In this document: in pieces, positions 1-9,330 of the stretch | Layout: each line of letters begins with the position of its first letter | How positions within the stretch are numbered: the first letter of the stretch is position 1 | Source of the DNA: Saprospiraceae bacterium | GTDB lineage: Bacteria > Bacteroidota > Bacteroidia > Chitinophagales > Saprospiraceae | Assembly: GCA_016719855.1 (NCBI GenBank) | Contig: JADJYH010000047.1 | Location: 24,756-88,755, forward strand | DNA: 64,000 bases | Reading direction: 5' to 3' | Made by a program: the position numbers and the translations under genes | Notes under the pieces: generated by a model | The model's database searches: none | What the model saw: the letters and a program-made list of their open reading frames with translations, nothing else | Told to the model about the DNA's origin: nothing

Positions 1-1341
1 CCATGCCCAGGTTCCCGGCATTTTTGATTTGGGCAAATAGACTGATAGGGCGCACTTGGCTGCCCGGCACTGAAAAGTCAGGAGCTACGTTGAAAAAAGC
101 GGGATTGATTGCCAAATCACGGTCGTTGGTCAATGCAATCCGAACATCATCCACCATCCAATAATGTATGTCACCGGAGAAAATAAAATGCAGCCGCACC
201 TGTGGTTTGCCAGCTACCCCCGCAGGAAGCCTGAAACTCACCTCGCCGCATTTGCCGTGTAGGTAGGGCTGGATAGGGTTGGCCTCAATGGTGTCAATGA
301 AGGTCAAACCGTTGTCAATGCTAACTGCAACCGAGGTAATCGGCAGCGAGGTGGTAGCTTGGTTAGCTACCGCCACCGCCTGGTTGAACTTTAGGTCGAG
401 CTTGGTGCCTGCGGCAATGCCCGAGAGGTTGATGGCCGGGGAGCGCAGGTCGCTGCGGCTGAAGAGTGAACTGTTGCCGTAGCGGTTGCAAAACGAAGCG
501 TTCATTATCATTGCCCCATTGTCCACGCCTGGCCAGCAGGCCAAAGCATCCGCTTTTGGATTATTGTCTGCCAAATAAATAATGCCATTGTCCACCCAGA
601 CCCACTTGCAAGAGTCCAATTGGTTGTTCACGACCGTCCAGCCGTTTTGGCTGCCCCAAAAATCGCCCTGGCCAGGTATTTGGCCCCAAACCACATTGTC
701 GTAAGTTGGGTTTGAGTCAAACATGGCCACATCGTCAATCATCCAGGCGACGTCGAAATTGGCCGTCCAGTTCCACTCAATGGTAACGTTTGTTTTATTG
801 GCCGCCGCCGAGGATATGTCAATCAGCACGGGCTGTGCATTCCAGGATTGCAGGCTTTCCATCGTCGCAGTGTTCAAGTTGGGGAAAATGGAGAAAGTCG
901 TCCAAGGCCCATTGCCCGACCTCACCCGCAAGACGGCATTCATGTCTGGGTCTTTGTAAACGGCGTGGATATAGGTTTGGAATTGGATAAACACGGCTGT
1001 TTTGTCTTCGCAATCAATCAATTCCGTGCGGAGGTAGCTTTGGCTTGGGTTGACCAATGGGCCGTGTTGGAAGGAATTGACAAACATGTACCCATCTTCA
1101 AACCCTAGCGACCTGAACTCGGTATCGCTGCAAGCGAGATTGGCGTGGATGGCTGGTGGGCAAGTATTAGGGTTGTCGCACCTCGCCCAAAGTACCCCTT
1201 GCCCAGTGGCATCGCCGGTTGACCAGGCTGTGGGGAAGCCATCATTGAAGGATTGTTGCCAGAACGGGTCAATGATGTTGTTCGCAAAGGAACCAAATGA
1301 CAACAGGGAAAACAGCAGAATAGTAGTAGTTTCTTTTTCAT
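1..1341 (-). CDS. Secreted choice-of-anchor J-like protein, C-terminus beyond window, frameshift after start
   Basis: The reading frame runs leftwards with no stop down to base 1, so the C-terminus lies outside the window. It has a signal peptide (hydrophobic ILLFSLLSFGSFA) and two modules that each end in a WMIDDV or WMVDDV motif. That motif is typical of the cleaved-adhesin/choice-of-anchor J beta-sandwich found in secreted Bacteroidota proteins. The ATG at 1341 is out of frame with the body. Adding one base to the T5 run at 1334-1338 (A5 on the coding strand) gives a start MKKETTTILLF that joins the signal peptide. The product is probably exported, and a T9SS tail may follow outside the window. 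No enzymatic domain is visible in the part seen. Confidence 0.72.
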
Positions 1342-1558
1342 AACCTTCCGGGGTGGGGGGGGCCCCATTGAAATGGCGTCATATAATACCCAGAAACTCA
1401 CAACCATTATGATTGGATGCGTCAAAGAACTCAGAACGTCTTAAAAACAACGCTGCTTTCATTAACAAACGCTGCTTGTCTTGTTCAGTTCAAACAAGGT
1501 TTCAGGGAAACTGTCCGCTAAATTGCAGGCCATCAACGCTACCCTTCTGCCCAAGAAA

Positions 1559-3124
1559 TTACCTCACTTTTTTCAACCATCGCTTGCCCACCTTCACTGC
1601 TCGCCATTTGCTCAAACTACTCTCCGTGTGTTGGGCGTTCATCGTGGAAACGGCGTAGGTGTAGATTTTGCCCACTGCCGCGGTTTCGTCCACCACTTCG
1701 ATTTTTGATTCACCTTTCAATCGGATGATTTGCAGGATGTTTTCGGGGTTGTTGTAGTCGCCGGGGCGGCGGTCCTCGAAACGGTAAACGACCAGCGTCT
1801 TTGCTGTCTTTTCTGGGTCTTTGATTTCGCAGGTGAACTTTAGGCCACCTTTTTTTACCAGTTTTGGCTTGTTGACGATAGGTGTTGGCGACGGGGGCAA
1901 GTTCATGTAAGGCAGTTCCGGCAACAACGCCTCGGTTTTGAAGTAGTCGTTTCGGAGCGAATCGGTTATGCCAAACGGGTTTTTGCGAAGCGAAGTAAAA
2001 TTGTAAAAAATACTGCCGTCAATGCCCGGAATGGAGCGGTTCAAGCGGATTTGTTTTGGGATTTCCGAGCCATTGTTCCATGCTGGCTCTTGGTTCACCC
2101 CGATTTTGTAGGCCGCATGTCCAGCATAAACATTCCTCCCGAAAGCGTTTTTCTCCCACCAATTAATCAGCACCTCGTAGTCGGCCACCGGGAAGCCAAT
2201 ATTCCAGTATAGCTGCGGGGCCACGTAGTCCACCCAACCTTTTTCGAGCCAGCTTCGCACGTCGGCGTAAAGGTCGTCGTAGGTGTTGATGCCAGCACGA
2301 GTGGTTGACCCGAGATTTGGGTCTTTGCTTGAATTTCTCCAAACGCCGAAGGGGCTAACCCCAAACTTCACGCCTTGTCCACTCAATTTGACCATGTTCG
2401 ATACTTGGGCAATCATCATGTCCACGTTGTGCCTGCGCCAATCCTCAATGCTGACGAAGCCGAAACCGTATTTGGTAAAATCCTGCGCATCGGGAAAAAG
2501 CTCGCCTGCCGCCGGGTAGGGGTAGAAGTAGTCGTCGAAATGGATGCCATCCACGTCGTAGTCCATCACGATTTCCGTCACGACCTCCGTGAGGTAGTTG
2601 CGAACTTCTGGCAAGGCCGGATTGAAATAGAGCTTGCCGCCATACCGCAGGAACCACTCAGGATGGTGCTTGTACGGGTGCATCTCCGAGAGCGTGATGG
2701 TGCTGGTATCCATGCTTGCCCGGTAGGGATTCAGCCAGGCGTGGAACTCCAAGTTGCGTTTGTGCGCCTCTTCCACCATGAACGTCAGTGGGTCGAATGA
2801 TTCAGCAAGCGGCCGCCCCTGTTGGCCGGAAAGGTACTTCGACCAGGGCGAGATTTTGGAGCGATAGAAAGCGTCGCCCGAGGGCCGCACTTGCGCAATC
2901 ACCGCATTGAAGCCCGCCTCGTGCAGTATGTCAACGGTTTCTTCCCATTCCGACATGAAGCGCTCCTGGCTTATTCCCTGTGAAGAAGGAAAATCAATAT
3001 TGGCAACGGTGGCCACCCAAGCACCACGAAACTCCCGTTTGGGCGCTATAGTCTGGCCGTCGGCCTGTATGTTGAGGGTAAAAAAGGCGATGCAGACAAG
3101 CAGCACCCGGCAGGCATTTCTCAT
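1559..3124 (-). CDS. Family 10-like glycosyl hydrolase (GHL10, YngK/DUF187 type), secreted
   Basis: This is a 521-residue protein with an N-terminal signal peptide (about residues 1-23). It then has a GHL10 TIM-barrel-type domain over about residues 28-390. Recognisable stretches are EFRGAWVATVANIDFPS, NAVIAQVRPSGDAFY, LEFHAWLNPYRA and VDGIHFDDYFYPYP, all typical of the DUF187 family. A fibronectin III-like module follows (about 410-510, GLKFTCEIKDPEKTAKTLVVYRF). The family is thought to act on polysaccharide or peptidoglycan-derived glycans, but the substrate cannot be read here. The neighbours on the same strand are separate secreted proteins, with gaps over 200 bp, so a single-gene unit is likely. 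Confidence 0.9.
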   Translation of the reverse strand: MRNACRVLLVCIAFFTLNIQADGQTIAPKREFRGAWVATVANIDFPSSQGISQERFMSEWEETVDILHEAGFNAVIAQVRPSGDAFYRSKISPWSKYLSGQQGRPLAESFDPLTFMVEEAHKRNLEFHAWLNPYRASMDTSTITLSEMHPYKHHPEWFLRYGGKLYFNPALPEVRNYLTEVVTEIVMDYDVDGIHFDDYFYPYPAAGELFPDAQDFTKYGFGFVSIEDWRRHNVDMMIAQVSNMVKLSGQGVKFGVSPFGVWRNSSKDPNLGSTTRAGINTYDDLYADVRSWLEKGWVDYVAPQLYWNIGFPVADYEVLINWWEKNAFGRNVYAGHAAYKIGVNQEPAWNNGSEIPKQIRLNRSIPGIDGSIFYNFTSLRKNPFGITDSLRNDYFKTEALLPELPYMNLPPSPTPIVNKPKLVKKGGLKFTCEIKDPEKTAKTLVVYRFEDRRPGDYNNPENILQIIRLKGESKIEVVDETAAVGKIYTYAVSTMNAQHTESSLSKWRAVKVGKRWLKKVR

Positions 3125-3249
3125 GGTAAACTTTGTTTGGGAATTGGATATTGGGAAATCGAAGATTCACGCAAGTAATTGCCTAACCCATTTGGGTTTC
3201 CATTTCCCTATACCCACTTCCTAATTTCAAAATGATGTGGCAAAGCTAC

Positions 3250-3296
3250 CAAAAAGGCAGCGGGCCTGCAATGCTAGATTGCAGGCCCGCTTTTGA
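3250..3296 (-). terminator. Rho-independent terminator of the PDZ protein gene
   Basis: A perfect 14-bp stem (3259-3272 with 3278-3291, 5-base loop) is followed on the minus strand by a T-run at 3255-3251. It lies about 90 bp past the stop of the PDZ/T9SS gene. The plus strand also has a short TTTT after the stem, so it may work both ways. Confidence 0.8.
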
Positions 3297-3383
3297 GAGA
3301 TTGAGTTATTGAGTTATTGAGTGAATAGCTTCCCAATCTCCTCAGGCTCTCACCCTCTCACTTTCTCACGCTCTCACACCCTC

Positions 3384-4739
3384 TCACGCCCTATTCAACA
3401 ACACCACTGGCGTCGTCAACACTTTGCCGCCCTGGCGGATGGTAATCAACAAGGTGCCGGGAGCGCCTTTGCTCACGTCAACTTGACGGTCGTAGTTGCC
3501 ATCGAAATTGGGCACCGACTCATTGAAAACCACCTTGCCGGTGATGTCCGTTATCGAAACCGTGGTAGGCACTGCCTCACCCCGGAATTTCACGTTCAAG
3601 TCGCCATAAGTTGGGTTCGGGTAGGCGTTCAGTTCCTCCAGTTGAAGGGTGTTGTCTATTTGTGGCAAAGCTGGCTGCTCCACCAACTGCTCCTCCACCA
3701 CTTCTGCTGGCGTTTCTTCGCCTGGGCAAACTTTGAACTGCGCTTTCACTTTCGATTCTTGGCCATCACGGACATACCCAATCGTGAAATACTCGCCCGC
3801 CTTGTGCTTGTCACGCTCCACGACCAGTTCGTTGTGGGTATTGATGGGCACACCATCCATCGAAACGATGCGGTCGCCAGCCTGCAAACCGACTGCCTCA
3901 GCTGGCCAGCCAGCGATGATGCCGCTCACGCCAACTCCCTTCACGCCATCGTTCCAGCCTCCTATCTGCACCCCGATGAACACCTCGCAGGGATTCCGCT
4001 CGTAGTTGTACTTGTAGTCGTAGTTATAATTGTAGTTGTAGTAGAAAAACTGCCGCTCCTTTTTCTTGCCCGTCAGTTCGGCAGTGGTGGTCATGGACTG
4101 ACCTTCCCTCAGGTAATTGATGTTGACCACGTCGCCCGGTTTGTGGGAAGCGAGGGTGCTTGTCAAATCACCGTGCGAAGCAAGCGTTTTGCCATCAATG
4201 GCCGTGATAACGTCGCCCGACTTGAGGCCAGCCGCAGCCGCACCTGAACCCGGTACGATGTCCGTCACCAATACGCCGCCGTCTTCTTTTGTTTCAGGAT
4301 AAATGCCGAGGAACGCCTTTGGCTCTTCATTTTCATCACCAATCAGGGCAAGTTCGGAAAGGTTTGGGGAGCCGAAATGAAAATCCCCCTCTGTGCCGTC
4401 CCATTTGATTTCGGTCCGGTTGCCGCCCTTGCGAATCATCATGATGGTCTCTGTCCCTTTTTCAGCATTGGCATCGCCGTTGGTATTGATGATAATCTCG
4501 GAAACGCTCTCCAGGTTGTTGTCAATGTCAACTTCCTTGAGGTAGGCATCAGCCGATTGGCCTTTTTGGATGCTTTTCTTTTTTACCGTCCAAGTGCCGT
4601 CATCGTTCTGGGTCTTCTGGATGATGATGACGTTGTCATTCTTGGAAGGAGTGGTGGTCTCCTGTTGCGCCGACAGGTTTTGGCCAACGAAGGCCAGCAG
4701 CGCCAGGGTGCAAATGGCAGAAAGAAAATGTCTTTTCAT
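3384..4739 (-). CDS. Secreted PDZ-domain protein with T9SS type A sorting tail
   Basis: The protein has 451 residues from the ATG at 4739. That start is preferred because it places the signal peptide MKRHFLSAICTLALLAF at the N-terminus; the upstream ATG at 4778 would add 13 unlike residues. Two PDZ domains follow, at about residues 160-235 (FLGIYPET..., GLKSGDVITAIDGK) and 260-335 (FIGVQIGG..., GLQAGDRIVSMDG). A C-terminal T9SS sorting domain contains NAYPNPTYGDLNVKF and ends in TPVVLLNRA. No protease triad is visible, so it looks like a PDZ scaffold or binding protein displayed on the surface, not a DegP-type protease. It stands alone with its own terminator. Confidence 0.88.
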   Translation of the reverse strand: MKRHFLSAICTLALLAFVGQNLSAQQETTTPSKNDNVIIIQKTQNDDGTWTVKKKSIQKGQSADAYLKEVDIDNNLESVSEIIINTNGDANAEKGTETIMMIRKGGNRTEIKWDGTEGDFHFGSPNLSELALIGDENEEPKAFLGIYPETKEDGGVLVTDIVPGSGAAAAGLKSGDVITAIDGKTLASHGDLTSTLASHKPGDVVNINYLREGQSMTTTAELTGKKKERQFFYYNYNYNYDYKYNYERNPCEVFIGVQIGGWNDGVKGVGVSGIIAGWPAEAVGLQAGDRIVSMDGVPINTHNELVVERDKHKAGEYFTIGYVRDGQESKVKAQFKVCPGEETPAEVVEEQLVEQPALPQIDNTLQLEELNAYPNPTYGDLNVKFRGEAVPTTVSITDITGKVVFNESVPNFDGNYDRQVDVSKGAPGTLLITIRQGGKVLTTPVVLLNRA

Positions 4740-5118
4740 TTCGATTAAATTTTGTTGTGAAGAGTTAGCGGACCTCAACAGTCCAGGTGATTTTTACAAG
4801 AACGAAGTCAAGGACAGGTTGGTAACAAAGATGGTTGCTTTTTTGGAAAAAATGGGAAAGAATTTCCCGAAATGGCCTTCCCTCAAGCAATCGTTTGGCT
4901 GAGGAGTGCTGTTTCCAATTGTTGCAAGTTCAATTGTTGTTTGGGCATACTTGACACAACGGGTAATTTTAGCCCGCCGGGCTTGGCGGTTGACTTAGTC
5001 CTTTGGACAAACCAGACGATGCCCGGCATCCAAGTTCGTGTGTTAGCACAGCTATCAACAAGCAGTACTTTTTTTTCTTTGCCAACATGGAGCCAGTTGG
5101 AGGGCTGACAAAGGTTGT
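4740..5118. other. Intergenic, no gene seen
   Basis: This stretch lies between the PDZ protein start and the end of the phosphatase gene. It presumably holds the PDZ gene promoter. I see no recognisable gene, strong hairpin or repeat. A small minus-strand frame at 4883-5152 overlaps the phosphatase and has no family features. Confidence 0.5.
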
Positions 5119-5937
5119 TCAGACGTTCCTTAGTAAGTGGCGGACAACCCAATCGAAGCCTTTAGGTCCCGGTGCGGGAGCAAGCTCCACCGGCAAGCCG
5201 CCTGCATCCACCCAACTGCCGTCTGTTTTTTGCACTAAAAAAGCCTTGTCAGCCTGACGCAATAGCGGTATGTCATTGGTTGCGTCGCCGACTGCTGCTA
5301 TCAGCGGATTTTCATGTACTTGCCGGAACAATTCCATGAGCCATTCTGCTGCTCTGCCTTTATCGGCATTAGCACCGTGAACCGTGAAAAAACGGCTGCC
5401 GCTGGTCAGTGCAAGGCCGGGCGAAACAAGGTAGCGTTCCAGCCGTGCAAGCGATTTCGGATCGGACGGAGCAGCAAGCGTTTCGCTGTAATCTTTTCGT
5501 GCTGCCCGCCCCGCTGCTGCTTCGTCCAAGCCGGTTAGCGCCGCCAACTGGCTCACTGACAGGTCGGAAAATCCTCGCACATCCAACTCCAAATCGGCAG
5601 CCGCTCCCGCCAGCTTTTGCCGGATGAAAGCGGAGGCCGCCCCAAATTCTTTCACCCAAAATTCTGCCCGCCGTTTTTCCAAGCCAATTTCAAAGTGGAA
5701 ATAACCATCTGGCACAAAGACTGCCCCACCATTTTCCACAATGAACGGCGCATGAATACCCAATTGTTTTTGATAAAAAACAATCTCCTCAAAGGTCTTG
5801 GAGGAGCAAAAAACGAGCGGCACTCCCACCTCCCGTAAACACGCCAACGCTGCCTCTGCACCGTCGGGCTGATAGGTGAACGTATCAAGCAGCGTACCGT
5901 CGAGGTCGGAGAACAAAATGAAAGGCGGCTGAGGCAT
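5119..5937 (-). CDS. mpgP: Mannosyl-3-phosphoglycerate phosphatase
   Basis: This 272-residue HAD-superfamily (IIB) phosphatase removes phosphate from mannosyl-3-phosphoglycerate, the last step to mannosylglycerate in the cytoplasm. HAD motif I is FSDLDGTLLD near the N-terminus (two Asp). FCSSKTFEEI and FIVENGGAVFVP are typical of the MPGP subfamily, and motif IV is VGDATNDIPLLRQAD near residue 230. The ATG at 5937 shares one base with the TGA of mpgS (TGATG), so the two are translationally coupled. A TTG one codon upstream is a weaker start. The adjacent synthase makes the functional call firm. Confidence 0.92.
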   Translation of the reverse strand: MPQPPFILFSDLDGTLLDTFTYQPDGAEAALACLREVGVPLVFCSSKTFEEIVFYQKQLGIHAPFIVENGGAVFVPDGYFHFEIGLEKRRAEFWVKEFGAASAFIRQKLAGAAADLELDVRGFSDLSVSQLAALTGLDEAAAGRAARKDYSETLAAPSDPKSLARLERYLVSPGLALTSGSRFFTVHGANADKGRAAEWLMELFRQVHENPLIAAVGDATNDIPLLRQADKAFLVQKTDGSWVDAGGLPVELAPAPGPKGFDWVVRHLLRNV

Positions 5938-7142
5938 CAATTCTGAATAAAAGTGTGCTGAACGTTGCTGATGTCGCTGAAGTCAAGATGACCTGAAAAA
6001 ATATTCCAATCGATTGTCTTCAGCGACGGATAAATCCTCGGTCGAAGCGGCTCCTGCCCCAATTCCAGAATTTTCTGCCGGTGCAATTCCTCCAAAATTT
6101 CCTGTTTAAGCGCAGGCATACAGAGCGGCGAATGGTAAATAACTGCCAGTGAATATTCAATCATTTCGTGGAGGTGTTCGTCGCCTTTCGCTTCGTGAAG
6201 GTGCGGATTGCGGGACTCCACCTGATAGATATGCACGCCAGATTTCATCACGTCTGGGCAGGGGCAAGGCAGGATGCCGCCGAATTTTTCAAACATGTTG
6301 ATGAAATGATAGGTCTCCACGGAGAACCCGGCGCTGTAATCGAGTTCGAGCGCCAGCGGCATGGAGAGGGCGTGCTCGCCAGCGTTTCCAGTTTTTAATA
6401 TCGAAGTTTCAAAGCCCGTGTGCTGGCTGGCAAACAGGTTGAGGTAATTGTTGGTGATGCGGGAAACCCGACCGTATTTGGCAAAAAACAGTTGGTCGTC
6501 CACGATTTTAGGCTTGCTGTGCCAGAGGATGCGGGTCATGGCGTAGTCCGAACCAGCCTTTGCCATCGTTGCCGAATAGATGCGCACGTACTCGAACACA
6601 CCCCCAGGGAAATAATTGTCGGCATCTATGAAGCCGACGTATTTTTTGCCCATCGCACGGGCGAGGGCGATGCCGAGCAGCATCCCTTCCGCCTTGCCGT
6701 TGCGCAAAAGCCCAGCCTCATCGTGCATGTGCGGATAGCCCGCCTTTTCAAAGGCAAGCGCCAGTACCGGGTCTTTCTGGTGCACCAGCAGGTAGTTTTT
6801 CTTGGCAAACCGGCAGTAGTTTTCCACCACGTTCTGTTCGAGCCGGAAGCGGTCAATTTCGTTCCTCGAACTGTTTGACACGATAATCGGAAGGCAATAA
6901 TGCGGGATGCCGTACAGAATGCCTTCGAGCAGGCGGAGGCGCTCGTTTTTGACGGGAATTATGATGGCCATCTGGCTTTCCACCTCATGCAACTGCTCGG
7001 CGGAAACCTGCTGGACGACGTGGAAGGGGTCGGAAAACTGTTGGTCAATGACGTTCCCGGCATCGAGTTCGTACACCTTCTGGATGTCGTGAATAATGTT
7101 TGCGCCGAACCGCTCAGCGTGGCGAGGTAATTCTAATCTCAT
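5937..7142 (-). CDS. mpgS: Mannosyl-3-phosphoglycerate synthase (GT55)
   Basis: This 401-residue cytoplasmic glycosyltransferase joins GDP-mannose to 3-phosphoglycerate to give mannosyl-3-phosphoglycerate. I chose the ATG at 7142 because the family begins with MRLELPRHAERFGA; the ATG at 7172 would add ten unlike residues. Visible family features are HDIQKVYELDAG, AIIIPVKNERLRLLEGIL, the metal-binding DAD in KYVGFIDADNYFPGG, and the QHTGFETSILKTGNAGEHA region. It is followed by mpgP with a one-base overlap and preceded, 80 bp away on the same strand, by a GH63 hydrolase, which fits a mannosylglycerate operon. In thermophiles and marine bacteria this solute accumulates under salt or heat stress. 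That role is inferred here. Confidence 0.94.
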   Translation of the reverse strand: MRLELPRHAERFGANIIHDIQKVYELDAGNVIDQQFSDPFHVVQQVSAEQLHEVESQMAIIIPVKNERLRLLEGILYGIPHYCLPIIVSNSSRNEIDRFRLEQNVVENYCRFAKKNYLLVHQKDPVLALAFEKAGYPHMHDEAGLLRNGKAEGMLLGIALARAMGKKYVGFIDADNYFPGGVFEYVRIYSATMAKAGSDYAMTRILWHSKPKIVDDQLFFAKYGRVSRITNNYLNLFASQHTGFETSILKTGNAGEHALSMPLALELDYSAGFSVETYHFINMFEKFGGILPCPCPDVMKSGVHIYQVESRNPHLHEAKGDEHLHEMIEYSLAVIYHSPLCMPALKQEILEELHRQKILELGQEPLRPRIYPSLKTIDWNIFSGHLDFSDISNVQHTFIQN

Positions 7143-7221
7143 GATGCTTTGTGTTTTGTCTTTATTTTGCAAACCCCCGTTTTACAGAAAAGTTGTAAAA
7201 GCAGTAACACAACAAAAGTGC

Positions 7222-8579
7222 TTAACTATCCAACCAATCCAATGTCAACGCCGCCGTCCACGAAAAATGATTGGCACCATATCCTCCGTTTGCCTCGCCT
7301 TCCGGCAGGTTTTTCCACGGACTGAAATATTCCCAAAAACCATATTGACGCACCAGTTCCAAGGCGTCGGAGCGAAGCCGTGCGGCCAAGGCGGGATGCC
7401 CGCAACGGTGCAGCGCATGGAACAACAACCAGTTCATGTTGACCCAAACCGGACCCCGCCAATACCTTCGAGGGTCAAATCGAGGCTCATCAATGGCGGT
7501 GGATGGGCACAGCCAAGCGGGATTCTCCGCACTGCCCGCAAAAGCAGGGCTTTTCAATAGTGAGGTCATGCGGGCAGTTTGAGCGGTAGTTGCTGCACCG
7601 CAGAGCAGCGGCATCAAGCCGCCTGCCGTGACCACTGGTACTTGTTCCTGATGTACCCGGTCGTAAGTCACGAAGATGCCTCGTTTTTCATCCCAAAGTT
7701 TATCCCGCAACGATTGGTTGGTTTGAACATGCCATTCGCTGAGTTGAGCGGTATCCCGACCGAGCCACCGACCGACTTCGACAAGTGCTTCGTTGCAATG
7801 GCTGAGAATGGCGTTGAACAACGGCTCCTGCACCTGAAAAGGATAATCTTTCCAAATGTCCGGCGCTTTGTAACGGTGCGTCCGAAGCCGGTTCACCAAA
7901 TAAATGTAGCGGTCGTAGCTCTTTTTTTGCGGGCGGTAGGGAGCGTCCACATGCAACAAGTCGAGCCGCTCGTAGGGCGGCACTTCGGTCTCGTCGAAAT
8001 GGATGTGGTTAAATACTTCCTCCCAGGTGGGCAGGTTGTCCATGCCGGACTCCCAGGGGTGGCAAATGAACGCCAAGCCTTCCCGGTCGGGGTCACGGTA
8101 ATGATAAAAATACTGGTGAAGCTTCATCACCTTATCGTACATGCGCTGGAAAAACGGTCGGTACGCCCTGGCATTGGGCGCAAGCTGGAGCAGGCGGTTT
8201 AAAATAAAGCCATGCACAGGCGGCATGGTGATGCCCGATGTGCGCACGTTGCGAGGTTTTCCTACAACGCCACGGGTGCTCCAGAAAAATAGCCCGGAAA
8301 ATATTGGCCCACATTTTCCACGGAAAACACAATCTGGGGAACCATGCCGTTTGCCCATTGCCCCCGAAAAAGGGAAGTCATCTCTGAGCAAGCCTGCCGG
8401 AAATCGGAGCGGGCATAACCGAGTGCGATAAAACCGGCGTCCCAATTCCATTGGTGCGGGTACAAGGCGGGTGCAGGTTTGGTGTAGGTGCCAAGCCTGT
8501 TGTTTTTCAAAACCGTTTTTGCTGCCGCAACCAAGTTTTCAGTGGTAGCCTCATCGAAGTTCTCTGGCAAATCAATCAT
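7222..8579 (-). CDS. GH63-family hydrolase, probable mannosylglycerate hydrolase (one frameshift)
   Basis: The N-terminal half reads from ATG 8579 and the rest resumes in another frame. Adding one base to the T5 on the coding strand (A5 at 8285-8289) joins YFPGYF to FWSTRGVVGKPRN, so the product is about 452 residues. Motifs fit the bacterial GH63 (alpha/alpha)6 glucosidase-like clan: YPHQWNWDAGFIALG, GITMPPVHGF, FICHPWESGMDNLPTW, RYWRGPVWVNMNWLLF and FWEYFSPW. Characterised relatives hydrolyse mannosylglycerate or glucosylglycerate. Position directly upstream of mpgS-mpgP suggests it recycles the solute. No signal peptide is seen, so it is probably cytoplasmic. Other alpha-glycoside substrates are possible. 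Confidence 0.8.
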
Positions 8580-8783
8580 AAAAGATGGTGGTGTGAGGTC
8601 GGCACAACACAGGTAGGAAGTTCCAATCTCGTGGTACTTTGCAGATAGTTAATATTTTCTAACCAGCCCAGACGGGAAAAGTTGCAGTGCGACCTGGTGG
8701 GTGTATTCGCAAAAGTAATTTTAGCAGCGCAGACCTGCTTTACGGAAATCCATTATACTTGCTTTCTTCGAAATCAAACAAAA

Positions 8784-9185
8784 ATGACCACTAACGAAAT
8801 TATCATGCTCCTCTGCGGGCTTATCCTCTTCCCCTACCTGTTCGAGATTTTTGCCAAACGTACGAAAGTGCCCGCCGTATTGTTGCTATTGGCTACGGGT
8901 ATCGGGCTGCGGTTGCTGGCAGATGCATTGAGTTTTCCCGACGTTGAATTTTCAAGATTATTACCGCTGCTTGGCACGGTCGGCTTGATTTTGATTGTGC
9001 TGGAAGGTGCGCTGGACCTGCATTTCAACCTTGAAAAAAAGAAGGTGATTATCAAGACGCTGGGCGCTTCATTTTTTTTTGCTCCTTTATTCGACCTAAC
9101 AATCGGCTGGCTGTTCCCCATTGTCCCAAGTATGTTTCCATTTCAAAAAAAAACAGCAAGCTCTTTCAAGTTTAGCGCAGCGTGA
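8784..9185 (+). pseudogene. N-terminal fragment of a cation:proton antiporter (CPA family)
   Basis: From ATG 8784, about 110 residues match the start of a CPA-type Na+/H+ antiporter. Hydrophobic helices include IIMLLCGLILFPYLFEIFA, VPAVLLLLATGIGLRLLADA and LLPLLGTVGLILIVLEGALD. After GWLFPIV (about 9122) the antiporter sequence ends, and the frame closes after roughly 20 unrelated residues. A full antiporter needs about 400-600 residues and no continuation is found in any frame nearby. This is a truncated gene, either a real deletion/rearrangement or a misjoined assembly at about 9.12 kb. It is divergent from the GH63 gene, with 204 bp between. Confidence 0.75.
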
Positions 9186-9330
9186 CTTGAAAGCGTACAA
9201 CAGGCGGTTTGCAACTCCTAGCCCGGAGGGCTTCACTGCTACTCATTCCAGGCCAAGCCATGCACTTCCAAAATTACGACTTCCAACTGGTACGTCACTC
9301 CATTTTTAGTCGCAAGTTTAGCTAAAGAAA

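Noticed and set aside
1105..1425. A 106-codon minus-strand frame starting MTHPIIMVVSFW
   Set aside because: It shares only the ATG and lysine codons with the real secreted protein. The body of that protein continues in the next frame after a one-base correction.
3321..4247. A 308-codon frame on the plus strand
   Set aside because: It is antisense to the PDZ/T9SS gene, which has two recognisable PDZ domains and a sorting tail.
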